DNA of 64,000 bases, from positions 4,754,501 to 4,818,500 of the forward strand of contig NZ_CP022222.1 in assembly GCF_009930815.1 (NCBI RefSeq), in the 5' to 3' direction. The position numbers and the translations under genes are program-made. Positions 43,158-52,101 of this stretch are shown one piece after another (within the stretch, counting starts at the first letter, position 1; each line of letters starts with the position of its first letter). Under the pieces are notes generated by a model. It made no database searches. It was not told the DNA's origin and saw only the letters and a list, made by a program, of their open reading frames with translations. Source of the stretch: Bradyrhizobium sp. CCBAU 051011. GTDB taxonomy: Bacteria > Pseudomonadota > Alphaproteobacteria > Rhizobiales > Xanthobacteraceae.

Positions 43158-45950
43158 ATGTCTTCCCAGACCATGCCTTCCGAGATCGAGATCCGGCTTA
43201 ACCGCAGCGATGAAACGCTGGCGATGGAGGAAGATGCGCGGCTGCGCACCGATATCCGCCTGCTCGGGCGGATTCTCGGCGATACCGTTCGTGATCAGGA
43301 GGGCGCCGACGTGTTCGACCTGGTCGAGCGCATCCGGCAGACCTCGATCCGGTTCCACCGCGACGAGGACAGGCTGGCGCGGCGGGAACTCGAGACCATC
43401 CTCGACAGCATGTCGACCGCCGACACCGTGCGGATCGTCCGCGCCTTCAGCTATTTCTCGCATCTCGCCAACATCGCCGAGGACCAGAACAACATCCGCC
43501 AGATGCGCGGTCGAGGCCCCGGCGGCCCGCGGCCGAGCCTGCTGACGCAGACGTTGGCCCACGCAAAAACGGCTGGCTTCAGCGCCGTCGACCTGCGCCG
43601 CTTCTTCAGGGATGCCCAGGTCAGCCCGGTGCTGACCGCGCACCCGACCGAAGTCCGCCGCAAGAGCACGATCGACCGCGAGATGGAGATCGCCGGATTA
43701 CTCGACCGGCGCGAACGCGTCCAGCTCACATCGGAGGAAGCTGAAGCCTGCGATGAGCAGTTGCGCCGTGCCGTGCTGACGCTATGGCAGACCAACTTGT
43801 TGCGGCGGACCAAGCTGACCGTGCTCGACGAAGTCTCAAACGGTCTCTCCTTCTACGACTACACCTTCCTGCACGAGGTGCCGCGGCTGCATTGCGCGCT
43901 GGAGGATCGGCTCAACCGGGAAGAGGGCGGCACGCCGGGCGACCTGGCGTCGTTCCTGACCATGGGAAGCTGGATCGGCGGCGATCGTGACGGCAACCCG
44001 TTCGTCACCGCCGATGTCATGCGCGGCACGCTGCGGCTGCAGTCGAGCCGGGTGATGAGCTTCTATCTGGAGGAGTTGCACGTCCTCGGCTCGGAACTGT
44101 CACTGGCGGCGCATCTTGCCGATGTCTCCGAAGAATTGCGCGCCCTCGCCGGGCGCTCACCCGATTCCTCGCCGCACCGAAGCGGCGAGCCATACCGCCT
44201 CGCCGTATCAGGCATCTATGCGCGACTGACCGCGACGGCGCTGAAGCTTGAGATCGAGACGACAAGACGGCCGGTCGGCGAGGGCGCACCGTATGAGAGC
44301 GTGCGGGAATTCAAGGCCGATCTCGATGTACTCGATCGTTCGCTGATCGCGAATAATTCTGGCGTGATCGCGCGCGGTCGTTTGCGCCTGCTGCGCCGGG
44401 CGGTGGATTGTTTTGGCTTTCACCTCGCGCGGCTCGACATCAGGCAGAATTCCGCGGTGCATGAGCGCACGGTAGCGGAACTGTTCGATGCGGCGATATC
44501 AGGCATGTCCTATCTGGACCTGAACGAGGAAGCCCGCGTCAGCCTGCTGTTGAGCGAGCTGCGCAGCGCAAGGCCGCTCAGCTCGGCCTTCGTCAGGTAT
44601 AGCGACGAAACGCTCAGCGAACTCGCGGTGTTCCGTGCCGCCGCAGAGGCCCATGCCCATTTCGGCCCCGACGTGATCCACCAATGCATCATCTCGATGT
44701 GCAAAGGCATGTCCGACATGCTGGAAGTGGCGGTGCTGTTGAAGGAGGTCGGGCTTATCAATCCGTCGGGCCGCAGCGCCATCAACATCGTGCCGCTGTT
44801 CGAGACCATCGAGGACCTGCAGGCCTCATCCGGCATCATGGATCGGATGCTGTCCCTGCACGATTATCGCAGGCTGGTGGACAGCCGCGGCGCCATTCAG
44901 GAAGTGATGCTCGGCTATTCCGACAGCAACAAGGATGGCGGCTTCGTTACCTCGGGCTGGGAGCTCTACAAGGCCGAGATTGGCCTCGTCGACGTGTTCG
45001 AACGCCACGGCGTGCGGCTGCGGCTGTTCCACGGCCGCGGCGGCTCGGTCGGCCGCGGCGGCGGGCCGAGCTATGACGCCATCATCGCGCAGCCCGGCGG
45101 CGCCGTGAACGGACAGATCCGCATCACCGAACAGGGCGAGATTATCTCCAGCAAATATTCCAACCCCGAGGTCGGCCGCAGCAATCTGGAAATCCTCGCT
45201 GCCGCGACGCTGGAAGCGAGCCTGCTGCACCCCCGGCAGAGCGCGCCGCGCGAGGAATATCTGACGGCGATGGAGGAGCTGTCGGCGCTGGCCTTCAAGG
45301 CCTATCGCGGGCTGGTCTATGAGACCGAAGGTTTTGCCGATTATTTCTGGGGCTCCACGGTCATCACCGAAATCTCGACGCTGAACATCGGCAGCCGCCC
45401 GGCATCACGCAAGAAGACCCGCGAGATCGAGGACCTCCGCGCCATTCCCTGGGTGTTCAGCTGGGCGCAATGCCGGCTGATGCTGCCGGGCTGGTACGGT
45501 TTCGGCTCGGCGGTCGAAACCTGGATCGCGGAGCATCCGGAGCAGGGCATGCCGTTCCTGCAGGAACTCTACCGCGAATGGCCGTTCTTCCGCACGCTGC
45601 TGTCGAACATGGACATGGTGCTGGCCAAGAGCTCGATCGCAATCGCCTCGCGTTATGCGGAGCTGGTGCCTGACGTGGCCCTGCGCGAGAGCATTTTTGG
45701 GCGCATCCGGCGGGAGTGGCATTCCTCGATCGAGACGCTGCTCGACATCATGGGGCACGAACGCCTGCTGCAGGGCAACCCGCTGCTGGACCGGTCGATC
45801 CGCAACCGCTTCCCCTATCTCGATCCGCTCAACCATGTGCAGGTGGAATTGTTGAAGGAGCACCGCGCGCAGAACCCGGATGAGCAGGTGCTGCGCGGGA
45901 TTCAGCTCACCATCAACGGGATATCGGCGGGCTTGCGGAATAGCGGGTGA
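43158..45950 (+). CDS. ppc: Phosphoenolpyruvate carboxylase
   Basis: A 930-residue cytoplasmic enzyme that carboxylates PEP with bicarbonate to oxaloacetate, replenishing the TCA cycle. The first signature [13 protein letters not shown] has catalytic His162. [10 protein letters not shown] is at 586-595 with its lysine, and the glycine loop [14 protein letters not shown] at 624-637. The length is close to the usual 880-960. The C-terminus ends RNSG where most members end NTG, a small deviation at a normally conserved position. ATG 43158 follows GAGGTGG. A CGTCATTGCGAG repeat follows the gene. Confidence 0.96.
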   Translation: MSSQTMPSEIEIRLNRSDETLAMEEDARLRTDIRLLGRILGDTVRDQEGADVFDLVERIRQTSIRFHRDEDRLARRELETILDSMSTADTVRIVRAFSYFSHLANIAEDQNNIRQMRGRGPGGPRPSLLTQTLAHAKTAGFSAVDLRRFFRDAQVSPVLTAHPTEVRRKSTIDREMEIAGLLDRRERVQLTSEEAEACDEQLRRAVLTLWQTNLLRRTKLTVLDEVSNGLSFYDYTFLHEVPRLHCALEDRLNREEGGTPGDLASFLTMGSWIGGDRDGNPFVTADVMRGTLRLQSSRVMSFYLEELHVLGSELSLAAHLADVSEELRALAGRSPDSSPHRSGEPYRLAVSGIYARLTATALKLEIETTRRPVGEGAPYESVREFKADLDVLDRSLIANNSGVIARGRLRLLRRAVDCFGFHLARLDIRQNSAVHERTVAELFDAAISGMSYLDLNEEARVSLLLSELRSARPLSSAFVRYSDETLSELAVFRAAAEAHAHFGPDVIHQCIISMCKGMSDMLEVAVLLKEVGLINPSGRSAINIVPLFETIEDLQASSGIMDRMLSLHDYRRLVDSRGAIQEVMLGYSDSNKDGGFVTSGWELYKAEIGLVDVFERHGVRLRLFHGRGGSVGRGGGPSYDAIIAQPGGAVNGQIRITEQGEIISSKYSNPEVGRSNLEILAAATLEASLLHPRQSAPREEYLTAMEELSALAFKAYRGLVYETEGFADYFWGSTVITEISTLNIGSRPASRKKTREIEDLRAIPWVFSWAQCRLMLPGWYGFGSAVETWIAEHPEQGMPFLQELYREWPFFRTLLSNMDMVLAKSSIAIASRYAELVPDVALRESIFGRIRREWHSSIETLLDIMGHERLLQGNPLLDRSIRNRFPYLDPLNHVQVELLKEHRAQNPDEQVLRGIQLTINGISAGLRNSG

Positions 45951-45972
45951 GGTGAGGGCGACGGCCTCACCG

Positions 45973-46058
45973 CGTCATTGCGAGCTCAGCGAAGCAATCC
46001 ATCTCTCCGCACACGTGGATGGATGGATTGCTTCGTCGCTTTGCTCCTCGCAATGACG
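45973..46058. repeat. Intergenic palindromic repeat, CGTCATTGCGAG family (copy 3)
   Basis: Begins CGTCATTGCGAGCTCAGCG and ends TTGCTCCTCGCAATGACG. It lies between the convergent ppc and SMP-30 genes. Confidence 0.9.
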
Positions 46059-46095
46059 GATAGATCACGTCACTGATTTTGCGCGTGAGAACATC

Positions 46096-47262
46096 TCACG
46101 GCTTCATCGCACCCTGCGCACTGGTGTAGACCGCATAGAGCGATGACGAGCCGCAGATGTAGAGCCTGTTCCGCTGCTGGCCGCCGAAGCATAGGTTGGC
46201 GACAGTTTCCGGTATGTGGATCTTGCCGAGCAGGTCGCCGTCCGCCGTGTAGCAGCGCACGCCGTCCTCATTCGGATCGCCCCAACCCACGGAGCACCAA
46301 AGGCGCCCGGCGGTGTCGCAGCGCAGTCCGTCGGTAATACTGGGCTTGGGCATGTCCGCAAAGACCTTGCTGTTCGAAAGCTTGCCGGCCGCGAGATCCA
46401 CGTCGAACACGCGGATATGCGACGGGTTATCCGGCCCGTCGGTGAAGCCGGTATCGCAGATATAGAGCTTCTTCTCGTCAGGCGAGAAGCAAAGGCCGTT
46501 CGGCTGCACGAAGTCATCGACCACCATCTTGATGTCGCCGGATTTCGGATCCACCCGGTAGACGTTTTTCTTGTCCTGCTCGGGCTCGGCCTTGATGCCC
46601 TCGTAATAGCCGCCGATTCCGTAGGCTGGGTCGCAGAACCAGATCGAGCCGTCGGCCGCGACGACCGCGTCGTTCGGCGAGTTCAGTTTCTTGCCATTGT
46701 ACTTGTCGGCGATGATCGTGATCGAGCCGTCGAGTTCGGTCCGCGTGACCCGTCGGCCGGAATGCTCGCAGGTGATCAGCCGTCCCTCGCGATCGATGGT
46801 GTTGCCGTTCGAGTTCATCGAGGGCTGGCGATAGACGCTGAGATGGCCATCATCTTCCGAGAAGCGCATGATGCGGTTGTTGGGAATGTCGGAGAACAGC
46901 ACGTAGCGCCCAGCCGGAAAGTAGACCGGACCTTCGGCCCAGCGGAACCCGGTCGCGACGCGCTCAACCGCCATGGTGCCGGCGAAGGCCGGAAAGCCTG
47001 ATGGCCCGAACGAGACCTTCGGCTTCTTCATCGACTCCAGGCGAGAGTCCGGATAGCGGGCGCCGGGAAGCGGGCCGAGCGGCAGGGGCGGCGATGCCGT
47101 TGTTGGCGCGGCGGTCTGGCCAAGCGGCGCCACGGAGGCGGCAGAGGCCGTCTTGATCGTCACGGCGGACGCGGCGAGCGCTGCTGCGCCGGTCAGTATC
47201 TTGCGACGGTCAAAACCGCCGCCTTGTTGCTGGGGATCGGAATTGGTCAGCGAGGTTGTCAT
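46096..47262 (-). CDS. Exported SMP-30/gluconolactonase-family protein
   Basis: A 388-residue protein. A twin-arginine motif (DRRKILTG) precedes a hydrophobic alanine-rich segment ending in ASA, indicating Tat export. The six-bladed propeller has FRWAEGPVYFPAGRYVLFSD (metal-site Glu), NSPNDAVVAADGSIWF (Asn) and QPNGLCFSPDEKKLYICDTG (Asn, Asp), matching calcium lactonases. It may hydrolyse a sugar lactone in the periplasm. ATG 47262 is preceded by GGGAGGAAA, a very good ribosome-binding site, so the upstream 29 in-frame codons are excluded. No operon partner was seen. Confidence 0.88.
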   Translation of the reverse strand: MTTSLTNSDPQQQGGGFDRRKILTGAAALAASAVTIKTASAASVAPLGQTAAPTTASPPLPLGPLPGARYPDSRLESMKKPKVSFGPSGFPAFAGTMAVERVATGFRWAEGPVYFPAGRYVLFSDIPNNRIMRFSEDDGHLSVYRQPSMNSNGNTIDREGRLITCEHSGRRVTRTELDGSITIIADKYNGKKLNSPNDAVVAADGSIWFCDPAYGIGGYYEGIKAEPEQDKKNVYRVDPKSGDIKMVVDDFVQPNGLCFSPDEKKLYICDTGFTDGPDNPSHIRVFDVDLAAGKLSNSKVFADMPKPSITDGLRCDTAGRLWCSVGWGDPNEDGVRCYTADGDLLGKIHIPETVANLCFGGQQRNRLYICGSSSLYAVYTSAQGAMKP

Positions 47263-47358
47263 GATTTCCTCCCGTGTATTTTTGTTGGGAGGAAAAACAT
47301 CAGCCCGCAATCCGGCATAAAGCGGGCGGGCTGAGTTGAACGATTGCAACTATTAATC

Positions 47359-47458
47359 CCTCATGGTGAGGAGGCGCGTAGCGCCGTCTCGAACCATGTG
47401 GCCCCGCTGGTGCCATTCATCCTTTGAGACGGCGCTACGCGCCTCCTCAGGATGAGGT
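47359..47458. repeat. Palindromic repeat, CTTCGAGACGC family (copy 2)
   Basis: CCTCATGGTGAGGAGGCGCG, then AGCGCCGTCTCGAACCATG, then GAGACGGCGCTACGCGCCTC and CTCAGGATGAGG. The arms mirror each other. Compared with copy 1 at 31408-31504 the two halves are in opposite order. Confidence 0.8.
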
Positions 47459-47482
47459 CTGGCAGGTACAGAGTGGTGGGCC

Positions 47483-47604
47483 CGTCATTGCGAGCCAACG
47501 GGTCGCGCGAATGCGCGCCCGATGACAGGCTCCGCGAAGCAATCCATCCCTCAGCGTGTGCGGAACTATGGATTGCTTCGTCCGCTTCGCTCCTCGCAAT
47601 GACG
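47483..47604. repeat. Intergenic palindromic repeat, CGTCATTGCGAG family (longer copy 4)
   Basis: Begins CGTCATTGCGAGCCAACGG and ends GCTCCTCGCAATGACG. It is about 40 bp longer than the other copies because of an added stretch (GGTCGCGCGAATGCGCGCCC and following) near the left end. Confidence 0.85.
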
Positions 47605-47628
47605 GCTGTGAGTTGCGCAGGACGCGGA

Positions 47629-48543
47629 TCAGATCGGATCCCACGTAAAGATGTCCGCGGAGCGATCGAGGTTGGAGAACGATCCCTTCAGTGCCGGCAT
47701 GCCGTGTTCGGCAATGGTCTGCGGCGTCCAGCCTTCGCCGCGGTGAACCGAGCGCACCGGACGATTCTGGCTGAACAGGAAGATCTCGTTCATCCGCACG
47801 CCGAAGATCTGCCCCGTGACGTCCTTGGCGGCATCGGAGAGGAGATGGGCGCACAGCGGCGCGATCTTCTCTGGCCCCATCTGCTTGATTTTCTCGACGC
47901 GCGCCTTCTCGGCTTCGGTCTCGGTCGGGATGGTGCCGATCATCCGGGTCCAGGCAAACGGCGAGACGCAGTTCGAGCGCACGTTGAAGCGGCCCATGTC
48001 GAGCGCGATCGACTTCGACAGGCCGACGATGCCGAGCTTGGCGGCGGCGTAGTTGGCCTGGCCGAAATTGCCGATCAGGCCCGAGGTCGAGGTGAAGTGC
48101 ACGAAGGAGCCAGACTCCTGTTCGCGATACAGCCTTGCCGCGGCGTGGCTGACGTAGAACGAGCCCATCAGGTGGACCTTGATGACGGCCTCGAAGGCCT
48201 CCACGCTCATCTTGTGGAAGATCATGTCGCGCAAGATGCCGGCATTGTTGACGACGCCGTCGAGCCGGCCGAAATGATCGGTCGCGGTCTTCACGATCTT
48301 GCTGGCAGGGATCGCTTCCGCGACCGACTCGAAATTGGCGACCGCCGTGCCGCCGCGCTTCTTGATCTCCTCGACCACTTCCTCGGCGGGAGCAGCATTC
48401 GAACCGGCGCCGTCGGCGGCGCCGCCGGGATCGTTGACGACGACCTTGGCGCCTTCGGCGGCGCAGAGCAGCGCGATCTCGCGCCCGATGCCGCGGCCCG
48501 CGCCGGTGACGATGATAACCTTGTCTTGCAGTGATTTTGCCAT
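47629..48543 (-). CDS. SDR family oxidoreductase (multifunctional-enzyme-like)
   Basis: A 304-residue SDR. It shows TGAGRGIGREIA, VNNAGILRD, the catalytic HFTSTSGLIGNFGQANYAAAK-type region (Ser, Tyr and Lys present), and NCVSPFAWTRM. VVVNDPGG and the long C-terminus resemble the 3-hydroxyacyl-CoA dehydrogenase domain of peroxisomal multifunctional enzyme type 2. It would oxidise or reduce a 3-hydroxyacyl-CoA-like substrate. ACAGGAGCAA precedes the ATG. It lies downstream of the thiolase and OB-fold genes on the same strand, separated by a CGTCATTCCGGG repeat. Confidence 0.86.
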   Translation of the reverse strand: MAKSLQDKVIIVTGAGRGIGREIALLCAAEGAKVVVNDPGGAADGAGSNAAPAEEVVEEIKKRGGTAVANFESVAEAIPASKIVKTATDHFGRLDGVVNNAGILRDMIFHKMSVEAFEAVIKVHLMGSFYVSHAAARLYREQESGSFVHFTSTSGLIGNFGQANYAAAKLGIVGLSKSIALDMGRFNVRSNCVSPFAWTRMIGTIPTETEAEKARVEKIKQMGPEKIAPLCAHLLSDAAKDVTGQIFGVRMNEIFLFSQNRPVRSVHRGEGWTPQTIAEHGMPALKGSFSNLDRSADIFTWDPI

Positions 48544-48565
48544 TGGGGTTGCTCCTGTTGTGCCC

Positions 48566-48646
48566 CGTCATTCCGGGATGGTGCGAAGCACCAGACCCGG
48601 AATCTCGAGATTCCGGGTTCGCGCTGACGCGCGCCCCGGAATGACG
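48566..48646. repeat. Intergenic palindromic repeat, CGTCATTCCGGG family (copy 2)
   Basis: Begins CGTCATTCCGGGATGGTGCG and ends CGCCCCGGAATGACG, with the CTCGAG-centred palindrome. It lies between the thiolase and SDR genes, probably within one transcription unit. Confidence 0.92.
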
Positions 48647-48651
48647 GAGGG

Positions 48652-49791
48652 TTACGTCTCGTTCGTAAAGATGATCGTGCCACTCGCCGCGAACATGCCG
48701 CCCACACCGTGGCAAACCGAAATCTTCGCGTCCTTGACCTGCGCAGGCGCGATGCCGCGCATTTGCCGCACGCTTTCCTGCAGCGCGTACATGCCGTACA
48801 TGCCGGAGTGCATATAGCTCAAGCCGCCGCCATTGGTGTTGAGCGGCAGCTTGCCGCCGGGGCGGGTGTTGCCGTCGGCGATGAATTGGCCGGTCTCTTC
48901 GTGCGGCATAAAGCCGAGATCGCCGAGGCCGTAAAGCGGCAGATGCGCAAAGGCGTCGTAGATCATCAAATGATCGACGTCCTTGTGGGTGATGCCGGCC
49001 TCCTTGAACGCGGTGGGGCCCGCCACTTTAAAGGCGCGCGAGGAATTGAACGTCTCCATCTGGCTGACCATCGGCGTTTCCACACTCTCGCCGGTGCCTA
49101 GGATATAGACCGGTTTTTTCGGAAAGTCCTTCGCGCGATCGGCGGAGGTGAGGATCAGCGCGCCGCCGCCGTCGGTGACGAGGCAGCACTGCAGCAGGCG
49201 GAACGGGTAGGCAATCATCCGCGAGTTCAGCACGTCGGCGACCGTGATCGGGTCCTTCATCATCGCGCGCGGATTCTTCGCGGCCCATTCGCGCTGTGCC
49301 ACGGCGACCATGGCGATCTGCTCGTGGGTGATGCCGTAGGTCTTCATGTAGCGCAGCACGGGAATCGGGAACATGCTGGGTGGCCCGTAGACGCCGAACG
49401 GCGCCTCGAACTGGCCCTGCAGGCTGTCGGCCGGGATCGAGCGCGGCAATTTGCCGATCATCGATTTGCCGCTCTCGGCGTGCGTGATCAGCACGGTCTT
49501 GCAGAGCCCGGCCTCGATCGCAGCCGCCGCATGGCGGACATGCAGCATGAACGAGCAGCCCCCGACCGAGGTACCATCGACCCAGGTCGGCGTGATGCCG
49601 AGATAGTGCGCGATCTGCTGCGGGGTTTCCACGGCGGTAGCGATGCCGTCGATGTCGGACAGTTTCAGCCCGGCATCCGCAATGGCATTCAGCGCCGCAT
49701 CCGCATGGAGCTGGATCTGCGACACGTTGGGGATGACGCCGAGTTCGGTGGTTTCGGCTGCGCCGACGACGGCGACCTGGTTTCTACGCAT
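48652..49791 (-). CDS. Thiolase-superfamily protein (SCP-x/Ltp2-like)
   Basis: A 379-residue thiolase-like protein. It begins NQVAVVGAAETTELG and has DGTSVGGCSFMLHV at the position of the usual nucleophile loop. NTNGGGLSYMHSGMYGMYAL replaces the classical GHPxG block, and it ends with SVCHGVGGMFAASGTI. The Tyr in GGGLSY and the missing GHP resemble thiolase-like aldolases (Ltp2 type) that act with a DUF35/OB-fold partner; such a partner is encoded five bases upstream. It may therefore be a retro-aldolase rather than a thiolase. The substrate is unknown. Confidence 0.82.
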   Translation of the reverse strand: MRRNQVAVVGAAETTELGVIPNVSQIQLHADAALNAIADAGLKLSDIDGIATAVETPQQIAHYLGITPTWVDGTSVGGCSFMLHVRHAAAAIEAGLCKTVLITHAESGKSMIGKLPRSIPADSLQGQFEAPFGVYGPPSMFPIPVLRYMKTYGITHEQIAMVAVAQREWAAKNPRAMMKDPITVADVLNSRMIAYPFRLLQCCLVTDGGGALILTSADRAKDFPKKPVYILGTGESVETPMVSQMETFNSSRAFKVAGPTAFKEAGITHKDVDHLMIYDAFAHLPLYGLGDLGFMPHEETGQFIADGNTRPGGKLPLNTNGGGLSYMHSGMYGMYALQESVRQMRGIAPAQVKDAKISVCHGVGGMFAASGTIIFTNET

Positions 49792-49796
49792 GATGC

Positions 49797-50210
49797 TTAG
49801 CCCTTCGCCGGACGGAACAGGGGAAGGGTGATCTTGTCGTCGAGTTTTTCGAACACGACTTCGAGCTTCATGTCGAGCTCCAGCGCCTCCGGCGTCTGCG
49901 GGCAGTCGATGACGTTGCTCATCATGCGCGGGCCTTCGTCGAGTTCGACGACGGCGATGGCGTAAGGCGGCGTGAAGCCGGGCGCGGCCGGACGGTGGTT
50001 GATGACGTAACTATAGAGCTTGCCCTTGCCGCTCGCCTTGAACACGCTGACTTTCCGCGAGGCGCAGGACGGGCAGAACGGACGCGGCGGAAAATAGACA
50101 TTGGCGCAGGCATCGCAACGCTGCAGGCGCAACTCACCGGCCTGCGTTCCATCCCAGAAATGTTGCGTTTCAGGCGTGGGTTTTGGTTTAGCGCGCGCAG
50201 GCTCCGCCAT
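49797..50210 (-). CDS. Zn-ribbon OB-fold protein (DUF35 type)
   Basis: A 137-residue acyl-CoA-associated protein. The rubredoxin-like zinc ribbon is CDACANVYFPPRPFCPSC (two CxxC pairs), followed by an OB-fold with SYVINHRPAAPGF and the PYAIAVVELDEGPR strands. Family members pair with thiolase-like enzymes and are needed for their activity, as in steroid side-chain aldolases. It starts at ATG 50210. The stop is five bases before the thiolase start, so the pair is clearly one operon and probably one complex. Confidence 0.85.
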   Translation of the reverse strand: MAEPARAKPKPTPETQHFWDGTQAGELRLQRCDACANVYFPPRPFCPSCASRKVSVFKASGKGKLYSYVINHRPAAPGFTPPYAIAVVELDEGPRMMSNVIDCPQTPEALELDMKLEVVFEKLDDKITLPLFRPAKG

Positions 50211-50414
50211 CTCGGCTATTCTCCTTGGGGATGCGGACCAAGCCGCTCGTTGCGAACTTGATGCGCCATTGACCGTTCCCCGTCAACGGTCCCAGCAGCG
50301 GCGTTGCCGCATGGCCGCATTCCTCCAAGCCACAGCGCTTGTATGCCAGTAATTTTCCGCGCTAGGGTATTTCTGTTGCAAGCCGCGTGGTGCTTGCGAC
50401 GACAGGGAGACGAC

Positions 50415-51755
50415 GTGCGAACGATACGAATAGGATCCGGTGCCGGCTATTCGGGCGATCGCATCGAGCCGGCGATCGAACTCGCCGAGAAGGGCGATAT
50501 CCAGTACCTCGTGTTCGAATGCCTCGGGGAGCGCACGGTGGCGCTGGCGCAGCAGGCGCGCATGAAGAATCCCGACAGCGGCTATGATCCGTTGCTTGAA
50601 GAGCGGATGCGCGCGGTGCTGCCGCTCTGCACCACAAAGGGCATCAAGATCGTGACCAACATGGGCGCGGCCAATCCGGAAGCCGCCGCGCGAAAGACCG
50701 CCGAGATCGCCAGGTCGCTGGGACTGCCATCTCTGAAAGTCGCCGCCATCGTCGGCGACGACGTGCTCGACGCCTGCAAGGCTGGCGATCTCAAGATCAT
50801 GGAATTCGACGGCACGATCAAGCAGCTCGGCAACCGGCTGTTGTCGGCGAATGCCTATCTCGGCGCCGAGCCGATGGCGCAGGCGCTCGCTGCGGGCGCC
50901 GATATCGTCATCACCGGCAGGGCTTCCGATCCGGCGCTGTTCCTGGCGCCGATGATCCACGCCTTCGGCTGGGCGATGGACGACTGGAATCTGCTCGGGC
51001 AGGGGACGGTTGCCGGACATTTGCTGGAGTGCGCCGGACAGATCACCGGCGGCTATTTTGCCGATCCCGGCTACAAGGATGTGGCTGATCTTGCGCGGCT
51101 CGGCTTTCCGATCGGAGAGGTCGGCGAGGATGGCAGCCTTGTCGTCACCAAGGTCGCGGGATCGGGCGGCGCCGTGACGGCGCAGACCTGCAAGGAACAG
51201 TTGCTGTACGAGGTGCATGACCCCACCAGATACTTCCAGCCGGATGTGGTCGCAGATTTCTCGCAGGTAAGGGTTGAGGAAATCGGACGCGATCGTGTTC
51301 GTGTCAGCGGCGGGCGCGGCGCGAAGCGCACGGACACGCTGAAAGTCTCGGTCGGCTATGTCGACAGCTACATCGGCGAGGGACAGATCTCCTATGCCGG
51401 CCCCGGCGCACTGGCGAGGGGAAGGCTGGCGCTCGAGATCGTCCGCGAGCGGCTGAAGCTCACCAAAGTCGCCACTAGCGAACTGCGGTTCGAACTGATC
51501 GGCGTCGATTCCCTGCATGGGCCGGAAGTTTCCGCGCGCGCCGGCGAACCGTACGAGGTGCGTGTGCGCGTTTCCGGGCGCACCGAAAACCTGCGCGAGG
51601 CGGTCAGGATCGGCAACGAGGTCGAAACGCTCTATACCAACGGCCCGGCCGCTGGTGGCGGCGCGTGGAAATCGGCGCGTGACGTCGTGGCGGTCGCGTC
51701 CGTGCTGCTGCCGCGCGATTTGGCAAAGACGCAAGTCCGATTTGTGGGAGCATAA
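50415..51755 (+). CDS. AtuA-like protein (DUF1446 family)
   Basis: A 446-residue cytoplasmic protein of the acyclic-terpene-utilisation AtuA family. The N-terminus IRIGSGAGYSGDRIEPAIEL and the segments LVFECLGERTVALAQ, TNMGAANPEAAA, TGRASDPALFLAP and GAKRTDTLKVSVG match the family. AtuA is required for citronellol/geraniol breakdown in pseudomonads, but its reaction is not established. Here the neighbours are an amidase and a DUF2848 protein rather than terpene genes, so another substrate is likely. GTG 50415 follows AGGGAGAC and is chosen because homology starts there. The next gene begins one base after the stop. Confidence 0.85.
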   Translation: MRTIRIGSGAGYSGDRIEPAIELAEKGDIQYLVFECLGERTVALAQQARMKNPDSGYDPLLEERMRAVLPLCTTKGIKIVTNMGAANPEAAARKTAEIARSLGLPSLKVAAIVGDDVLDACKAGDLKIMEFDGTIKQLGNRLLSANAYLGAEPMAQALAAGADIVITGRASDPALFLAPMIHAFGWAMDDWNLLGQGTVAGHLLECAGQITGGYFADPGYKDVADLARLGFPIGEVGEDGSLVVTKVAGSGGAVTAQTCKEQLLYEVHDPTRYFQPDVVADFSQVRVEEIGRDRVRVSGGRGAKRTDTLKVSVGYVDSYIGEGQISYAGPGALARGRLALEIVRERLKLTKVATSELRFELIGVDSLHGPEVSARAGEPYEVRVRVSGRTENLREAVRIGNEVETLYTNGPAAGGGAWKSARDVVAVASVLLPRDLAKTQVRFVGA

Positions 51756-51756
51756 G

Positions 51757-52080
51757 GTGAAGCTGCGCGAGATCGCTCATTCCCGCACCGGCGACAAGGG
51801 CAACATCTCCAACATCTCCGTCATTGCCTATGACGCGAAGGACTATCCACTGTTGCTGGAACAGGTTACGGCCGCGCGCGTGAAATCGCATTTCGCCGGC
51901 GTTGTCCAGGGCGAGGTCGTTCGTTATGAACTGCCCAACCTCGCTGCACTGAATTTCGTGATGGACCAGGCGCTTGGAGGCGGCGTGACGCGCTCGCTGG
52001 CTCTCGATGCGCATGGCAAATCGCTGAGTTCGGCGCTGCTTGATCTCGACATCTCAACCGCGCCGCCGGATAGCAAATAA
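51757..52080 (+). CDS. AtuA-related small protein
   Basis: A 107-residue protein that starts KLREIAHSRTGDKGNISNIS and contains RYELPNLAALNFV and GGGVTRSLALDAHGKSLSSAL. It is the short ferredoxin-like-fold companion that occurs either fused to AtuA-like proteins or, as here, encoded next to them. GTG 51757 overlaps nothing but is one base after the AtuA-like stop, with GGGAG upstream, so translation is likely coupled. No catalytic residues can be named. It probably forms a complex with the preceding product. Confidence 0.82.
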   Translation: MKLREIAHSRTGDKGNISNISVIAYDAKDYPLLLEQVTAARVKSHFAGVVQGEVVRYELPNLAALNFVMDQALGGGVTRSLALDAHGKSLSSALLDLDISTAPPDSK

Positions 52081-52101
52081 CAAAGAGAGTGACCGACGAT
52101 C

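Larger units (their letters stand above)
47263..47628. other. Repeat-filled intergenic region
   Basis: 366 bp between the SMP-30 start and the SDR stop. It holds two repeats of different families (47359-47458 and 47483-47604) and otherwise only the upstream region of the SMP-30 gene. No gene was seen. Confidence 0.6.

Noticed and set aside
15180..48646. Possible CRISPR or insertion-sequence remnants
   Set aside because: The repeated blocks are single intergenic palindromes scattered between genes, with no regular spacer array, transposase frame or IS-type terminal repeats longer than the hexamer.
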